A DNA stretch of 64,000 nt from a virus. The position numbers and the translations under genes are program-made. Under the pieces are notes generated by a model. It was not told the DNA's origin and did not search any database. It saw only the letters and a list, made by a program, of their open reading frames with translations. How positions within the stretch are numbered: the first letter of the stretch is position 1; every line of letters begins with the position of its first letter. The DNA is taken from positions 120,931-184,930 of IMG/VR virus record IMGVR_UViG_3300023172_000008; one strand, given 5' to 3'. Positions 36,156 to 44,299 of the stretch are shown here, piece by piece.

Positions 36156-37229
36156 ATGGCTAACAAAGCATTTGACGTTTCCAAGTTTCGTAAAAACTTG
36201 ACTAAGTCTATTACAGGCATGAGTGCGGGATTCAACGATCCAACTGATTGGATTAGTACAGGTAATTATGCACTCAATTATCTTGTAAGTGGTGACTTCC
36301 ATAAAGGTGTTCCACTTGGTAAGGTAACTGTATTTGCAGGCGAGTCAGGAGCAGGTAAATCATATATTTGTGCAGGTAACATTGTTAAAGCCGCACAAGA
36401 ACAAGGCATCTTTGTAGTTCTAATTGACTCAGAGAACGCACTTGATGAAGCATGGTTACACGCACTTGATGTAGACACTTCAGAAGATAAACTACTAAAA
36501 CTTAATATGTCAATGATTGATGATGTTGCAAAAACAGTATCAACATTTATGGCAGATTACAAAGCAATGGACGAAGAAGAACGTCCTAAAGTATTATTTG
36601 TTATTGACTCATTGGGTATGTTATTAACACCCACAGACGTTGATCAGTTTAGTAAGGGTGATATGAAAGGTGACATGGGTAGAAAACCTAAGGCACTTAC
36701 AGCACTTGTACGTAACTGTGTTAATATGTTTGGTTCACACAACGTGGGCCTAGTAGCAACTAATCATACTTACGCATCTCAAGATATGTTTGATCCAGAT
36801 GATAAGATTTCAGGTGGTCAAGGATTTATCTATGCATCTTCAATTGTTGTAGCAATGAAAAAACTAAAACTAAAAGAAGATGAAGATGGTAACAAAGTAA
36901 CTGATGTACGTGGTATTCGTGCAGGTTGTAAGGTAATGAAAACAAGATATGCAAAACCGTTTGAAGGTGTGCAAGTTAAGATTCCTTATGAAACTGGTAT
37001 GAATCCATACAGCGGTCTTGTTGATCTTTTTGAGAAAAAAGGTATGCTATCGAAAGACGGAAATCGTTTGAAGTATGTAACTAAGAGCGGTGAAGAAATC
37101 AAAGAGTATCGTAAGGCATGGGAAGCAGGTGGTCCATTATTAGATCAAATAATGAACGAGTTTTCAGATGAAGACGCACCTGTAGACACTACAGTCGAAA
37201 CTGAAACCGAAGAAACTGTAACTGAATAA
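36156..37229 (+). CDS. uvsX: RecA-like recombinase (UvsX)
   Basis: A 357-aa recombinase (T4 UvsX is 391). Walker A GESGAGKS is at residues 62-69 after the GVPLGKVTVF strand, Walker B is VLFVIDSLGML, and the DNA-loop region has TNHTYASQDMFDPDDKISGG. The C-terminus is acidic (TVETETEETVTE). It forms presynaptic filaments with gp32 and UvsY for recombination-dependent replication. A good RBS (AAGGAG) lies in the short gap after gp32. Confidence 0.93.
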   Translation: MANKAFDVSKFRKNLTKSITGMSAGFNDPTDWISTGNYALNYLVSGDFHKGVPLGKVTVFAGESGAGKSYICAGNIVKAAQEQGIFVVLIDSENALDEAWLHALDVDTSEDKLLKLNMSMIDDVAKTVSTFMADYKAMDEEERPKVLFVIDSLGMLLTPTDVDQFSKGDMKGDMGRKPKALTALVRNCVNMFGSHNVGLVATNHTYASQDMFDPDDKISGGQGFIYASSIVVAMKKLKLKEDEDGNKVTDVRGIRAGCKVMKTRYAKPFEGVQVKIPYETGMNPYSGLVDLFEKKGMLSKDGNRLKYVTKSGEEIKEYRKAWEAGGPLLDQIMNEFSDEDAPVDTTVETETEETVTE

Positions 37230-37243
37230 AATAGTATGACGAT

Positions 37244-37251
37244 TATAAATA
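37244..37251 (+). promoter_or_regulatory. T4 late promoter box (TATAAATA) before uvsY unit
   Basis: Exact TATAAATACC in the 51-base gap after uvsX. An AGGAGA ribosome binding site precedes the next ATG at 29 bases. Confidence 0.6.
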
Positions 37252-37280
37252 CCGTAGATAATTTATAGGAGACAAATTCT

Positions 37281-37514
37281 ATGGAATCAGGTTCACAAGT
37301 AGTAGACATTTGGCAAACGTTTAAAGAATATGTAGACAAGAAGCATATTGAAACTATTGCTGAAAAATACGTAGACGTCTGTGCCGATTATGGTACGTCA
37401 GACGAATCTTTTAGAGATGCTTTAGGCACTTGTAATCATTTAGACAAGGCTATTGGGTATTACCTAGAAGAGGACATTGACGAAGATGTCTACGATGATG
37501 AGGATTACGATTAA
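37281..37514 (+). CDS. Small acidic hypothetical protein between uvsX and uvsY
   Basis: A 77-aa acidic protein (DIWQTFKEYVDKKHIETIAE; ending EEDIDEDVYDDEDYD). The acidic tail resembles DNA-mimic or partner-binding tails. It is coupled to uvsY by a one-base overlap. The family is not recognised; a role with UvsX/UvsY is only suggested by position. Confidence 0.65.
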   Translation: MESGSQVVDIWQTFKEYVDKKHIETIAEKYVDVCADYGTSDESFRDALGTCNHLDKAIGYYLEEDIDEDVYDDEDYD

Positions 37515-37969
37515 TGGGATGGTATTCAAAAATTGCTAAGGATATTTCACAAATTCCTAATGCTATTGATTATTACGAAACCGAACTACTCGAAGCCAAA
37601 AAAGAGTGCCGTGTATACGGGAATATCGAAAAGGCTTCTGCAGAAATGCCAGGGTTAGTTGAACAGCGTTTTAATCAATTACAGGAATTAGAGGCAATTT
37701 TAGAATACCTGAACATTGAGTTGAGACGTCTGCGTAGCAGTTTCTTTAAAAAATATTTAGAGAATTATCAACGTGCTTTGAGTAGCAGAGATGTAGAAAA
37801 GTATGTTGACGGCGAAGCAGACGTAGTAGACATGGAAAAAATCATCAACGAATTCGCATTAATGCGAAACAAATGGTTGGGTATAACAAAAGGACTCGAC
37901 CAAAAACAATGGCAGATTACTAACATTGTTAAACTGCGTGTAGCAGGTATGGAAGACGCAAGTCTTTAA
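37514..37969 (+). CDS. uvsY: Recombination mediator (UvsY-like)
   Basis: A 151-aa helical, highly charged protein (T4 UvsY is 137). It has the family feel of YETELLEAKKECRVYGNIEK, PGLVEQRFNQLQELEAILEY and LRRLRSSFFKKYLENYQRAL, with a conserved FFKKYLENY-type segment. It loads UvsX on gp32-covered DNA. Position next to uvsX and the size support the call. Confidence 0.82.
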   Translation: MGWYSKIAKDISQIPNAIDYYETELLEAKKECRVYGNIEKASAEMPGLVEQRFNQLQELEAILEYLNIELRRLRSSFFKKYLENYQRALSSRDVEKYVDGEADVVDMEKIINEFALMRNKWLGITKGLDQKQWQITNIVKLRVAGMEDASL

Positions 37970-37990
37970 TTTTTAACTACAGGAAATATT

Positions 37991-38569
37991 ATGTATCAAC
38001 ATCCAGGCGCTAGACAAGCGATTCAAAAATGGGATTCACTACCCCATGTCACTTTTATTAATAGAATCGGTGACGAAGTTGCAGATGACGGAGGATGTGC
38101 CATCGGCGGTGAGTTTGTACAAGTAGATTCAAAAGATCTTTTTGCAAACAAAAAAGTTGTTATCTTTGGATTACCAGGAGCATTTACTCCAACGTGTTCA
38201 AGTGAACAACTTCCTAAGTACGAAGAAATGTACGAAAAGTTTAAAGATGCAGGTGTAGATGAGATTTATTGTGTATCCGTTAACGACGGATTCGTAATGA
38301 ATGCTTGGGCCAAACAACTTGGTGTAGAGAAAGTTAAATTACTATCAGACGGTAATGCAGACTTTACACACGGTATTGGTATGCTTGTTAACAAAAGACA
38401 TTTAGGATTTGCTAATAGAAGTTGGCGTTATTCTTTATTTGTTGACAATGGCATTGTCCAAGAAGCATTTGTAGAACCAGGCTTTAACAACGAAGGAACT
38501 GACATGGATCCTTACGAAGTTTCAGACCCTGAAACAATGCTCCAATATATTGAGGCTGAAAATCGATAA
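37991..38569 (+). CDS. Peroxiredoxin (Prx5/AhpC-TSA type)
   Basis: A 192-aa thiol peroxidase. The peroxidatic Cys69 lies in the Prx5-type motif FGLPGAFTPTCSSEQLPKY, followed by VDEIYCVSVNDGFVMNAWAK and then DFTHGIGM, all characteristic. It reduces hydrogen peroxide or organic hydroperoxides. A second Cys near residue 94 (IYCVSVND) could be resolving; this is uncertain. No signal peptide, so cytoplasmic. Peroxiredoxins are unusual T4-core neighbours; it looks like an acquired auxiliary gene between uvsY and the sugar cassette. Confidence 0.9.
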   Translation: MYQHPGARQAIQKWDSLPHVTFINRIGDEVADDGGCAIGGEFVQVDSKDLFANKKVVIFGLPGAFTPTCSSEQLPKYEEMYEKFKDAGVDEIYCVSVNDGFVMNAWAKQLGVEKVKLLSDGNADFTHGIGMLVNKRHLGFANRSWRYSLFVDNGIVQEAFVEPGFNNEGTDMDPYEVSDPETMLQYIEAENR

Positions 38570-38571
38570 CT

Positions 38572-38579
38572 GTTAAATA
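38572..38579 (+). promoter_or_regulatory. Late-promoter-like box (GTTAAATA), leaderless geometry
   Basis: GTTAAATAATACTATG: five bases between the box and the ATG of the sugar cassette's first gene, and no ribosome binding site. The box is a 6 of 8 match. Confidence 0.45.
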
Positions 38580-38584
38580 ATACT

Positions 38585-39349
38585 ATGAAGAGCGTAGTAT
38601 TAGTAACTGGTGGATTTGATCCATTACATTCAGGACATATTGATTATTTTAAGGCCGCAAAAGAACTTGGCGACAAGTTAATTGTCGGACTAAACAGTGA
38701 CGAATGGCTTACCCGTAAAAAAGGTAGGCCATTCTTAACTTGGGAAGAACGTGCTTCTGTTATCGGTGAACTAGCGTGTGTTGATCGTGTAATTAATTTT
38801 AACGATGACGACGATAGTGCTACTGATGCAATTCGAAAAACACGTAGTCTTTATCCAAACATAGAAATTATTTTTGCCAACGGCGGAGATAGACAAGCCG
38901 ATAACATTCCAGAACTATTTGACGACAACACAGGCGAACTAACATTTGCATATGGTGTTGGTGGCGATAATAAAAAGAATAGTTCAAGTTGGATATTAGA
39001 CAACTGGAAAACACAAAAGACCGAGCGTGATTGGGGATACTGGCGTGTGCTTGATCAAGCAAAAGGTTACAAAGTTAAAGAACTGGTAATTAATCCTAAG
39101 TCAAGATTAAGTATGCAACGACACAAAAGTCGTTCAGAGTTTTGGTATATTTTAAAAGGCAACTGTACTATTGGAACTATAAACGGTAGCACAGACTTTG
39201 AAATTATGTCAGAACTAGGTCCACATCAAAGAGCCATTATTCATGAAATGCAATGGCATCAAGGCATTAATGACACAGACGAGCCTTGTCATATACTAGA
39301 AGTACAGATAGGTGATTACTGCGAAGAAGATGATATCGAAAGGCAGTAA
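38585..39349 (+). CDS. Nucleotidyltransferase-cupin fusion (sugar-phosphate cytidylyl/adenylyltransferase type)
   Basis: A 254-aa fusion. Residues 1-~140 form a HldE-C/TagD-like nucleotidyltransferase: VTGGFDPLHSGHIDYFKAAK (HSGH motif), VGLNSDEWLTRKKGRPFLTW, ERASVIGELACVDRVINF. Residues ~150-254 form a cupin related to mannose-6-phosphate isomerase type II ends: WGYWRVLDQAKGYKVKEL, LSMQRHKSRSEFWYILKG, then HEMQWHQGINDTDEP. It likely activates a sugar phosphate and modifies or senses the sugar. The stop overlaps the next ATG by one base. The exact nucleotide and sugar are unknown. Confidence 0.78.
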   Translation: MKSVVLVTGGFDPLHSGHIDYFKAAKELGDKLIVGLNSDEWLTRKKGRPFLTWEERASVIGELACVDRVINFNDDDDSATDAIRKTRSLYPNIEIIFANGGDRQADNIPELFDDNTGELTFAYGVGGDNKKNSSSWILDNWKTQKTERDWGYWRVLDQAKGYKVKELVINPKSRLSMQRHKSRSEFWYILKGNCTIGTINGSTDFEIMSELGPHQRAIIHEMQWHQGINDTDEPCHILEVQIGDYCEEDDIERQ

Positions 39350-40020
39350 TGGACTATTATCCTACCACAAGTGAATTACCAATACTAGAAACGGTTAGTC
39401 CTCTTACAATGACTAGCGGAAGACGTATTGTTCACACTTTACGTACTATTCGAGAACTTGACAAACAAAACATCGAAGGCGACTTTGTTGAGTGCGGTGT
39501 TTGGAAGGGAGGCCAAGTTATTGCGGCATATCTTGCAAACCAAAAAAGCAAAAGAATGTTTTGGTTGTATGATACATTTGAAGGTATGACAATACCAACA
39601 AAAGATGATTATAAAATTGATAGTAAGGGCAAGGCATCATACGCAATGAAAAGTGCTAAAGCAAAAAAAGGTTTTAATCAATGGTGCAGAGCAGAAATTG
39701 AAGAAGTTATAGATAATGTGAGAAAGCATATTCCTATGGACCAATGTAGGTTTGTTAAAGGAGATGTTTGCCAAACATTAAAACTTGGTGGTAATTTGCC
39801 TAGTAAAATAGCATTTCTTAGACTAGATACTGACTGGTATAAAAGCACTAAAATAGAATTGGAAAAACTTTGGCCGCGTGTTGTACCCGGAGGAATAATG
39901 GTTTTGGACGATTACCACAATTGGGGTGGTAGTAAAAAAGCCTTTCATGAGGTGTTTGGTGACTCACTAGAGATACATACTATTGACACAACAGCAATAT
40001 GGGTGAAGAAAGATAAATGA
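39349..40020 (+). CDS. TylF/macrocin O-methyltransferase-like protein
   Basis: A 223-aa methyltransferase of the TylF type. It has MTSGRRIVHTLRTIRELD, then the SAM-site region IEGDFVECGVWKGGQVI, FWLYDTFEGMT, and the metal-binding-type acidic residues LRLDTDWYKSTKIELEKLWP with GGIMVLDDYHNWGG. The family O-methylates sugars. It overlaps the next gene by 4 bases, as part of the sugar cassette. Confidence 0.85.
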   Translation: MDYYPTTSELPILETVSPLTMTSGRRIVHTLRTIRELDKQNIEGDFVECGVWKGGQVIAAYLANQKSKRMFWLYDTFEGMTIPTKDDYKIDSKGKASYAMKSAKAKKGFNQWCRAEIEEVIDNVRKHIPMDQCRFVKGDVCQTLKLGGNLPSKIAFLRLDTDWYKSTKIELEKLWPRVVPGGIMVLDDYHNWGGSKKAFHEVFGDSLEIHTIDTTAIWVKKDK

Positions 40021-40700
40021 GTAACAAAGTATTCGTAGGATATGACACTAGAGAAGATATTGCTTACCAAGTTTGTGAGCATAGTATAAAGAGGTTCAAC
40101 AAAGACACAGATGTTATACCTCTAATCCAGGACGACCTGCGTCAACAAAAAGTGTACTGGAGAGAAGTTGATAAGTTAGCATCTACCGAATTTACATTTA
40201 CAAGATTTTTAATTCCACATTTAACAAATTATAAAGGCTGGGCATTATTCATTGACAGCGACATTGTATTTTTAGAAGATGTCGACAACTTGTTTGCATT
40301 AGCAGATGACAAGTATGCTGTTATGTGTGTACAACACGATTACACACCTAAGCCAGGAATTAAAATGGACGGACAAGTACAAACAGTATACCCACGTAAG
40401 AATTGGTCAAGTGTTGTACTTTGGAATTGTGGACACCCATCAAATGAAAAAGTTACTGTTGATAGTGTTAACAATCCAAACAATGACGGTGCATACTTTC
40501 ATCGTTTCAGTTGGCTCAAAGATGAAGAAATCGGTTCACTACCAGTTGATTGGAATTGGTTAGTAGGTTGGTATAAAGAAGGTGACGGTACTCCAAGAGC
40601 ATTACATTATACTGAAGGCGGACCTTGGTTTAAGAATTATAGAAACTGTGAATTTAATGCGGAATGGAAACAATGTTTAAGTGATATGATGGAGCAATAG
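40017..40700 (+). CDS. GT-A-type glycosyltransferase (GT8-like)
   Basis: A 227-aa protein starting VFVGYDTREDIAYQVCEHSI. It has the metal-binding D-x-D in WALFIDSDIVFLEDVDNL, and later WNCGHPSNEKV and a C-terminal ALHYTEGGPWFKNY, fitting the GT8-type His-rich end. It likely transfers a sugar from a nucleotide donor to a phage or host glycan. It overlaps the TylF-like gene by 4 bases. Confidence 0.75.
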   Translation: MSNKVFVGYDTREDIAYQVCEHSIKRFNKDTDVIPLIQDDLRQQKVYWREVDKLASTEFTFTRFLIPHLTNYKGWALFIDSDIVFLEDVDNLFALADDKYAVMCVQHDYTPKPGIKMDGQVQTVYPRKNWSSVVLWNCGHPSNEKVTVDSVNNPNNDGAYFHRFSWLKDEEIGSLPVDWNWLVGWYKEGDGTPRALHYTEGGPWFKNYRNCEFNAEWKQCLSDMMEQ

Positions 40701-40703
40701 TAT

Positions 40704-41705
40704 ATGAGCGACTACTCCGGAGAATGGGATCCAAGAGTGCTAAAACCACATTTAAAAGCAACGATTGACAAAATACTTTATAGTGTTGCCACAGGACAAC
40801 AAGTCCATGCCGTGGAAGCAGTAGCAGAAGTATTTGAAGAAGTTAAGAATCCAGAATTAATTTGTATTGACAGCGGAATTAAAAAAGTTGAAAAGAAAGT
40901 AAAAGGATCTTTTGGACTTGTTGATTCTTTTATTATGGGCATGGCTTTAGGTTCTAATGGAAAATATATTCGTGCTGATGATGTAGATCAATATTGGGAC
41001 AGTCCTGCACCTTTCCTTGTTAGGGGGTTAGGAAAACAGAAACTTATTAAAGAATGTATTGCAAGAGGTAAAGATTTTTACTTTATGGATACAGGATACG
41101 TAGGAAATAATCCTAGCCAAGTTAATCCAAACGGTAAAAAGATTTATCATAGAATTGTAAAAAATGCATTACAAAATCTTCATATGCCAGATAGAGACGG
41201 ACCTAATGCTAGTGAAGATTATGGTAGCGGACGTTGGAATAGTCTAGCAATTCAAATTAAAGATTGGGTTCCAGGTAGCAAAGTTTTAGTTGTACCACCT
41301 AGTGAAAAAGTAATGAAATACTTTGATCAAAATCTAGATGAATGGTTAGAAAATACTGTTAAAGAATTAAAGAAGCATACTAAACGTCCTATCTTTGTAC
41401 GTAAAAAGCCTAGTAGAGAAGATAGAGTTTCAGTTAATACAATGGAACAAGCACTAGCAGATGATGTACATTGTCTAGTAACATATAACAGTATTGCCGC
41501 AGTAGAAGCAATGTTATACGGTAAACCTGCTATTGTAGTAGGTCCTAATTGTGCTCAAGATCTTGCTGAAACTAAACTTTCAAGAGTTGAGTTTGCAGAA
41601 CATCCAGGCAGAAAAGCAGTAACATACTTGTGTAGATATCTAGCAAACAATCAATTTACATACGAAGAAATGTTAAGCGGTTATGCATGGAGTAAATTAA
41701 AATGA
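40704..41705 (+). CDS. GT-B-like polysaccharide protein, paralogue 1 (KpsC/KpsS-like pattern)
   Basis: A 333-aa protein. The C-terminal half holds ELKKHTKRPIFVRKKPSRED and HCLVTYNSIAAVEAMLYGKP followed by AIVVGP, a pattern of capsule-type GT-B enzymes (R-P-x-x-V-R-x-x-P and N-S-x-x-x-x-E-A-x-x-x-G-x-P). The next gene and the one at 43436 share both motifs, so the three are paralogues. The sugar donor is not known. A catalytic HP dipeptide seen in the others is KKP here, so it may be altered. Confidence 0.58.
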   Translation: MSDYSGEWDPRVLKPHLKATIDKILYSVATGQQVHAVEAVAEVFEEVKNPELICIDSGIKKVEKKVKGSFGLVDSFIMGMALGSNGKYIRADDVDQYWDSPAPFLVRGLGKQKLIKECIARGKDFYFMDTGYVGNNPSQVNPNGKKIYHRIVKNALQNLHMPDRDGPNASEDYGSGRWNSLAIQIKDWVPGSKVLVVPPSEKVMKYFDQNLDEWLENTVKELKKHTKRPIFVRKKPSREDRVSVNTMEQALADDVHCLVTYNSIAAVEAMLYGKPAIVVGPNCAQDLAETKLSRVEFAEHPGRKAVTYLCRYLANNQFTYEEMLSGYAWSKLK

Positions 41706-42631
41706 GAGTAGTAGCGTATGCAAAAGTTATTCCGCCAGGTAAATCACTAAAACCTAACAAGCCTAATCACAAACACGACATTTTAAAAAACTTTATTGAA
41801 GGTGTTAGAATGTGCGGAGACAGCGGTTTGTTATACGAAGGGTTTGATATGCTAACATCTGACGTTGCTGTTATGCAAGGATTTATGCATGATAAAAGCG
41901 AACACGTGCCTCATATTAACCTACGTAGACAAATAGCATCAAACACACATAATAAAATGTTTGTTACTGCTGACGCTAATCTATTCTTATACAAAGCAAG
42001 AAAAAACGAGCCGCATCATTATTTGCGTTATAGTTTTAATGGCGTTTTTCAAAACACAGGATTATACTGTAATGACAACCCAGGTGACGAACAATGGCAA
42101 AAGATACAAAGAGATTTAGGTGTAAAATTAAAGCCTTGGTCTATTAATGAAAGAGAACACGTTCTGCTGTGTCTACAGCGAAATGGTGGTTGGTCGATGA
42201 AAGGTAAAGATGTTGTTAATTGGGCAAACGAAAAGATTGCCCACATTAGACAATTTACAGAAAGACCAATTATTGTTAGACCGCATCCAGGTGATAAAAA
42301 GGCTCCAGAGTATTGTAAAAAGATACAAGGTCGTAATGTAAAGATTAGTTTCGAACCGTTAATTGAACACGACCTACAAAAGAGTTTTGTAACTGTTGGC
42401 TATAATAGTTCACCACTAGTTGCAAGTGTTATTGAAGGTATTCCAATTATTTGTGAAGATCCAGAAGCAAGTCAAGCAGGTGAAGTAGCACACAAAACTA
42501 TGCAAGAGATTAATGATTTAAGACCTTGCGATAGAGAAAAGTGGATTAGAAAGATTGCACAATGTCATTGGAGTTTTAAAGATCTACGAGAAGGTGTTTG
42601 TTGGCAACATATGAGGAAGTGGGTAAAATGA
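41702..42631 (+). CDS. GT-B-like polysaccharide protein, paralogue 2
   Basis: A 309-aa protein that overlaps paralogue 1 by 4 bases. It has an internal motif HVLLCLQRNGGWSMKG, then QFTERPIIVRPHPGDKKAPE and FVTVGYNSSPLVASVIEGIP followed by IICEDP. The RPHPGD stretch is typical of capsule-export glycosyltransferases and glycerophosphotransferases. It is probably a glycosyltransferase acting on a surface glycan. Function inferred. Confidence 0.58.
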   Translation: MRVVAYAKVIPPGKSLKPNKPNHKHDILKNFIEGVRMCGDSGLLYEGFDMLTSDVAVMQGFMHDKSEHVPHINLRRQIASNTHNKMFVTADANLFLYKARKNEPHHYLRYSFNGVFQNTGLYCNDNPGDEQWQKIQRDLGVKLKPWSINEREHVLLCLQRNGGWSMKGKDVVNWANEKIAHIRQFTERPIIVRPHPGDKKAPEYCKKIQGRNVKISFEPLIEHDLQKSFVTVGYNSSPLVASVIEGIPIICEDPEASQAGEVAHKTMQEINDLRPCDREKWIRKIAQCHWSFKDLREGVCWQHMRKWVK

Positions 42632-43446
42632 ATTTAACAGTTATTACAACGTTCCATCAAAAAGGACTAGATGAATATGCTCAACGTTTTATTGACAGTT
42701 GGATTAAAAACGTAGATCCACGTATTCATTTAAGAATTTATGCAGAAGATTGCATTCCGGTTATTCCACACAATGCACAAAACATTGAAGTTAGACAAGC
42801 CAAAGATGCATTACCAATGCTAAATGCATTTAAGGAACGCTGGAAAGATGTTCCTAAAGCAAATGGCAAATGTCCTTGGCCAGCACGTAGACCGCGTGAT
42901 CATCACAAAGAATTTAAATGGGATGCCGTGAGGTTTGCTAACAAAACTTATGCTGTATTTGACGCGTCTAGAGACCCTAACATTGATGTTTTAGTATGGA
43001 TGGATGCTGACTCTTATGTACACAGTCCTATTACATACGGTCAATTAAGAGCCATGTTGCCAATGAGCCAATGGTTACATTACCTAGGTAGAAATAAGAA
43101 ATGGCCGGAGTGTGGCTTCTATGGATTGACATTACGCACACCAGGTGCAACAGCATTTTTAAAAGAATTTGAACGTGTGTATGAAGAAGCCGAGGACGGA
43201 ATTTTTAAAATGGAAGAATGGCACGATAGTTATGTGTTTGATCAAGTACTTAAAAAGATTAGAGTCGAGCATCCGAACATAAAAGACTTTAGTGGACATT
43301 TAGTAAATGGAGAAGGTCATCCGCTAATTAATTGCGAACTAGGACAATACTTTGATCACCTTAAAGGTGTACGAAAGCAAGAAGGTCGTAGTCGTAAAAG
43401 AGACTTGTTAGCACCTCGGAATGAACCATATTGGAATGAAGTTTAG
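42628..43446 (+). CDS. Putative glycosyltransferase with D-x-D motif
   Basis: A 272-aa protein beginning MNLTVITTFHQKGLDEYAQR; the start at 42628 gives a 4-base ATGA overlap with the previous gene. VLVWMDADSYVHSPITYGQL carries a D-A-D metal motif, followed by CGFYGLTLRTPGATAFLKEF and EWHDSYVFDQVLK, which resembles GT-A enzymes. No assigned family by eye. It is the last complete GT-A-like enzyme of the cassette. Confidence 0.6.
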   Translation: MNLTVITTFHQKGLDEYAQRFIDSWIKNVDPRIHLRIYAEDCIPVIPHNAQNIEVRQAKDALPMLNAFKERWKDVPKANGKCPWPARRPRDHHKEFKWDAVRFANKTYAVFDASRDPNIDVLVWMDADSYVHSPITYGQLRAMLPMSQWLHYLGRNKKWPECGFYGLTLRTPGATAFLKEFERVYEEAEDGIFKMEEWHDSYVFDQVLKKIRVEHPNIKDFSGHLVNGEGHPLINCELGQYFDHLKGVRKQEGRSRKRDLLAPRNEPYWNEV

Positions 43447-44281
43447 TTTATTTACGGATTATGGGAGCCTCAATAGTAAACCTGTTTTTGATGCCTTTGC
43501 TAATGGTGCTCGTCTTCTCGGTCATGATATTGTCTTCAATGATTATGATTGTGATGTTCCTGTTATTTGGTCTGTTCTTTGGAACGGTCGAATGTCTAAG
43601 AACAGGACCGTATGGCAGTTTTTTAGACAACAGGGCAGACCGGTTGTGGTCCTCGAAGTCGGAGGACTAAAGCGTAATTCAACATGGAAGGTAGGTATAA
43701 ATGGAATCAATAGAGATGCTTATTTTGGCAGTAGCGGCAATAGCAGTAGCAGGTTTGAGGGACTTGGATTAGAACTTAAACCTTGGAAAACAGATAATAC
43801 CGGCGACATCTTATTTTGTACTCAACACGATAAGAGTCAACAACTTGCTAACATATCACAATCTAATTTAATTTTAAAAACAATCGAACATATACGCAAA
43901 CAAACATCTAAGCGTATTATTTTACGTCCACACCCGCGATGTCCTTTACCTGCAATAGAATATGAATTTGAAAATGTTGTTAGACAAGAACCAAGACAAA
44001 TAATTAACACATATGACGATTACGACTTTGATTTAACTAACGTATATTTGGTTTATAGTTTTAGTAGCAACCCAGGATTACAATCTGCTATGCAAGGTGT
44101 TCCAGTTTGTGTTAGTGAACACAGTCTAGCATACGATGTTAGTAACGATTGGTTTGGTGATATCAATAATTTAAAATATCCTGATAGGCAACAATGGGCA
44201 AATGATCTAGCATATACTGAGTGGACAATTGAAGAAATAAGTACAGGAAATCCACTTAAACGCTTGACTTCTAGTCTATAA
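43436..44281 (+). CDS. GT-B-like polysaccharide protein, paralogue 3
   Basis: A 281-aa protein starting MKFSLFTDYGSLNSKPVFDA; the inner ATG at 43436 is chosen, giving an 11-base overlap. It has GDILFCTQHDKSQQL, then KQTSKRIILRPHPRCPLPA and VYSFSSNPGLQSAMQGVP followed by VCVSEHS, matching paralogues 1 and 2. Its first ~80 codons use CGT, CTT, GTT and GTC far more than the surrounding genes, which hints at recent recombination in the N-terminal part. Function inferred as surface-glycan glycosyltransferase. Confidence 0.58.
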   Translation: MKFSLFTDYGSLNSKPVFDAFANGARLLGHDIVFNDYDCDVPVIWSVLWNGRMSKNRTVWQFFRQQGRPVVVLEVGGLKRNSTWKVGINGINRDAYFGSSGNSSSRFEGLGLELKPWKTDNTGDILFCTQHDKSQQLANISQSNLILKTIEHIRKQTSKRIILRPHPRCPLPAIEYEFENVVRQEPRQIINTYDDYDFDLTNVYLVYSFSSNPGLQSAMQGVPVCVSEHSLAYDVSNDWFGDINNLKYPDRQQWANDLAYTEWTIEEISTGNPLKRLTSSL

Positions 44282-44292
44282 TATCATATAAT
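44264..44292 (+). promoter_or_regulatory. Sigma70-type promoter, leaderless geometry (44300 gene)
   Basis: TTGACT (44264-44269), 17-base spacer, TATAAT (44287-44292). The ATG of the next gene is 7 bases after the -10 box, with no ribosome binding site. The -35 lies within the end of paralogue 3. Confidence 0.85.
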
Positions 44293-44299
44293 AACTATT

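Noticed and set aside
43461-43670. A very hydrophobic 69-residue frame overlapping the third GT-B-like gene
   Set aside because: It comes from pyrimidine-rich codons of the true frame; there is no RBS and the main frame continues with conserved motifs.
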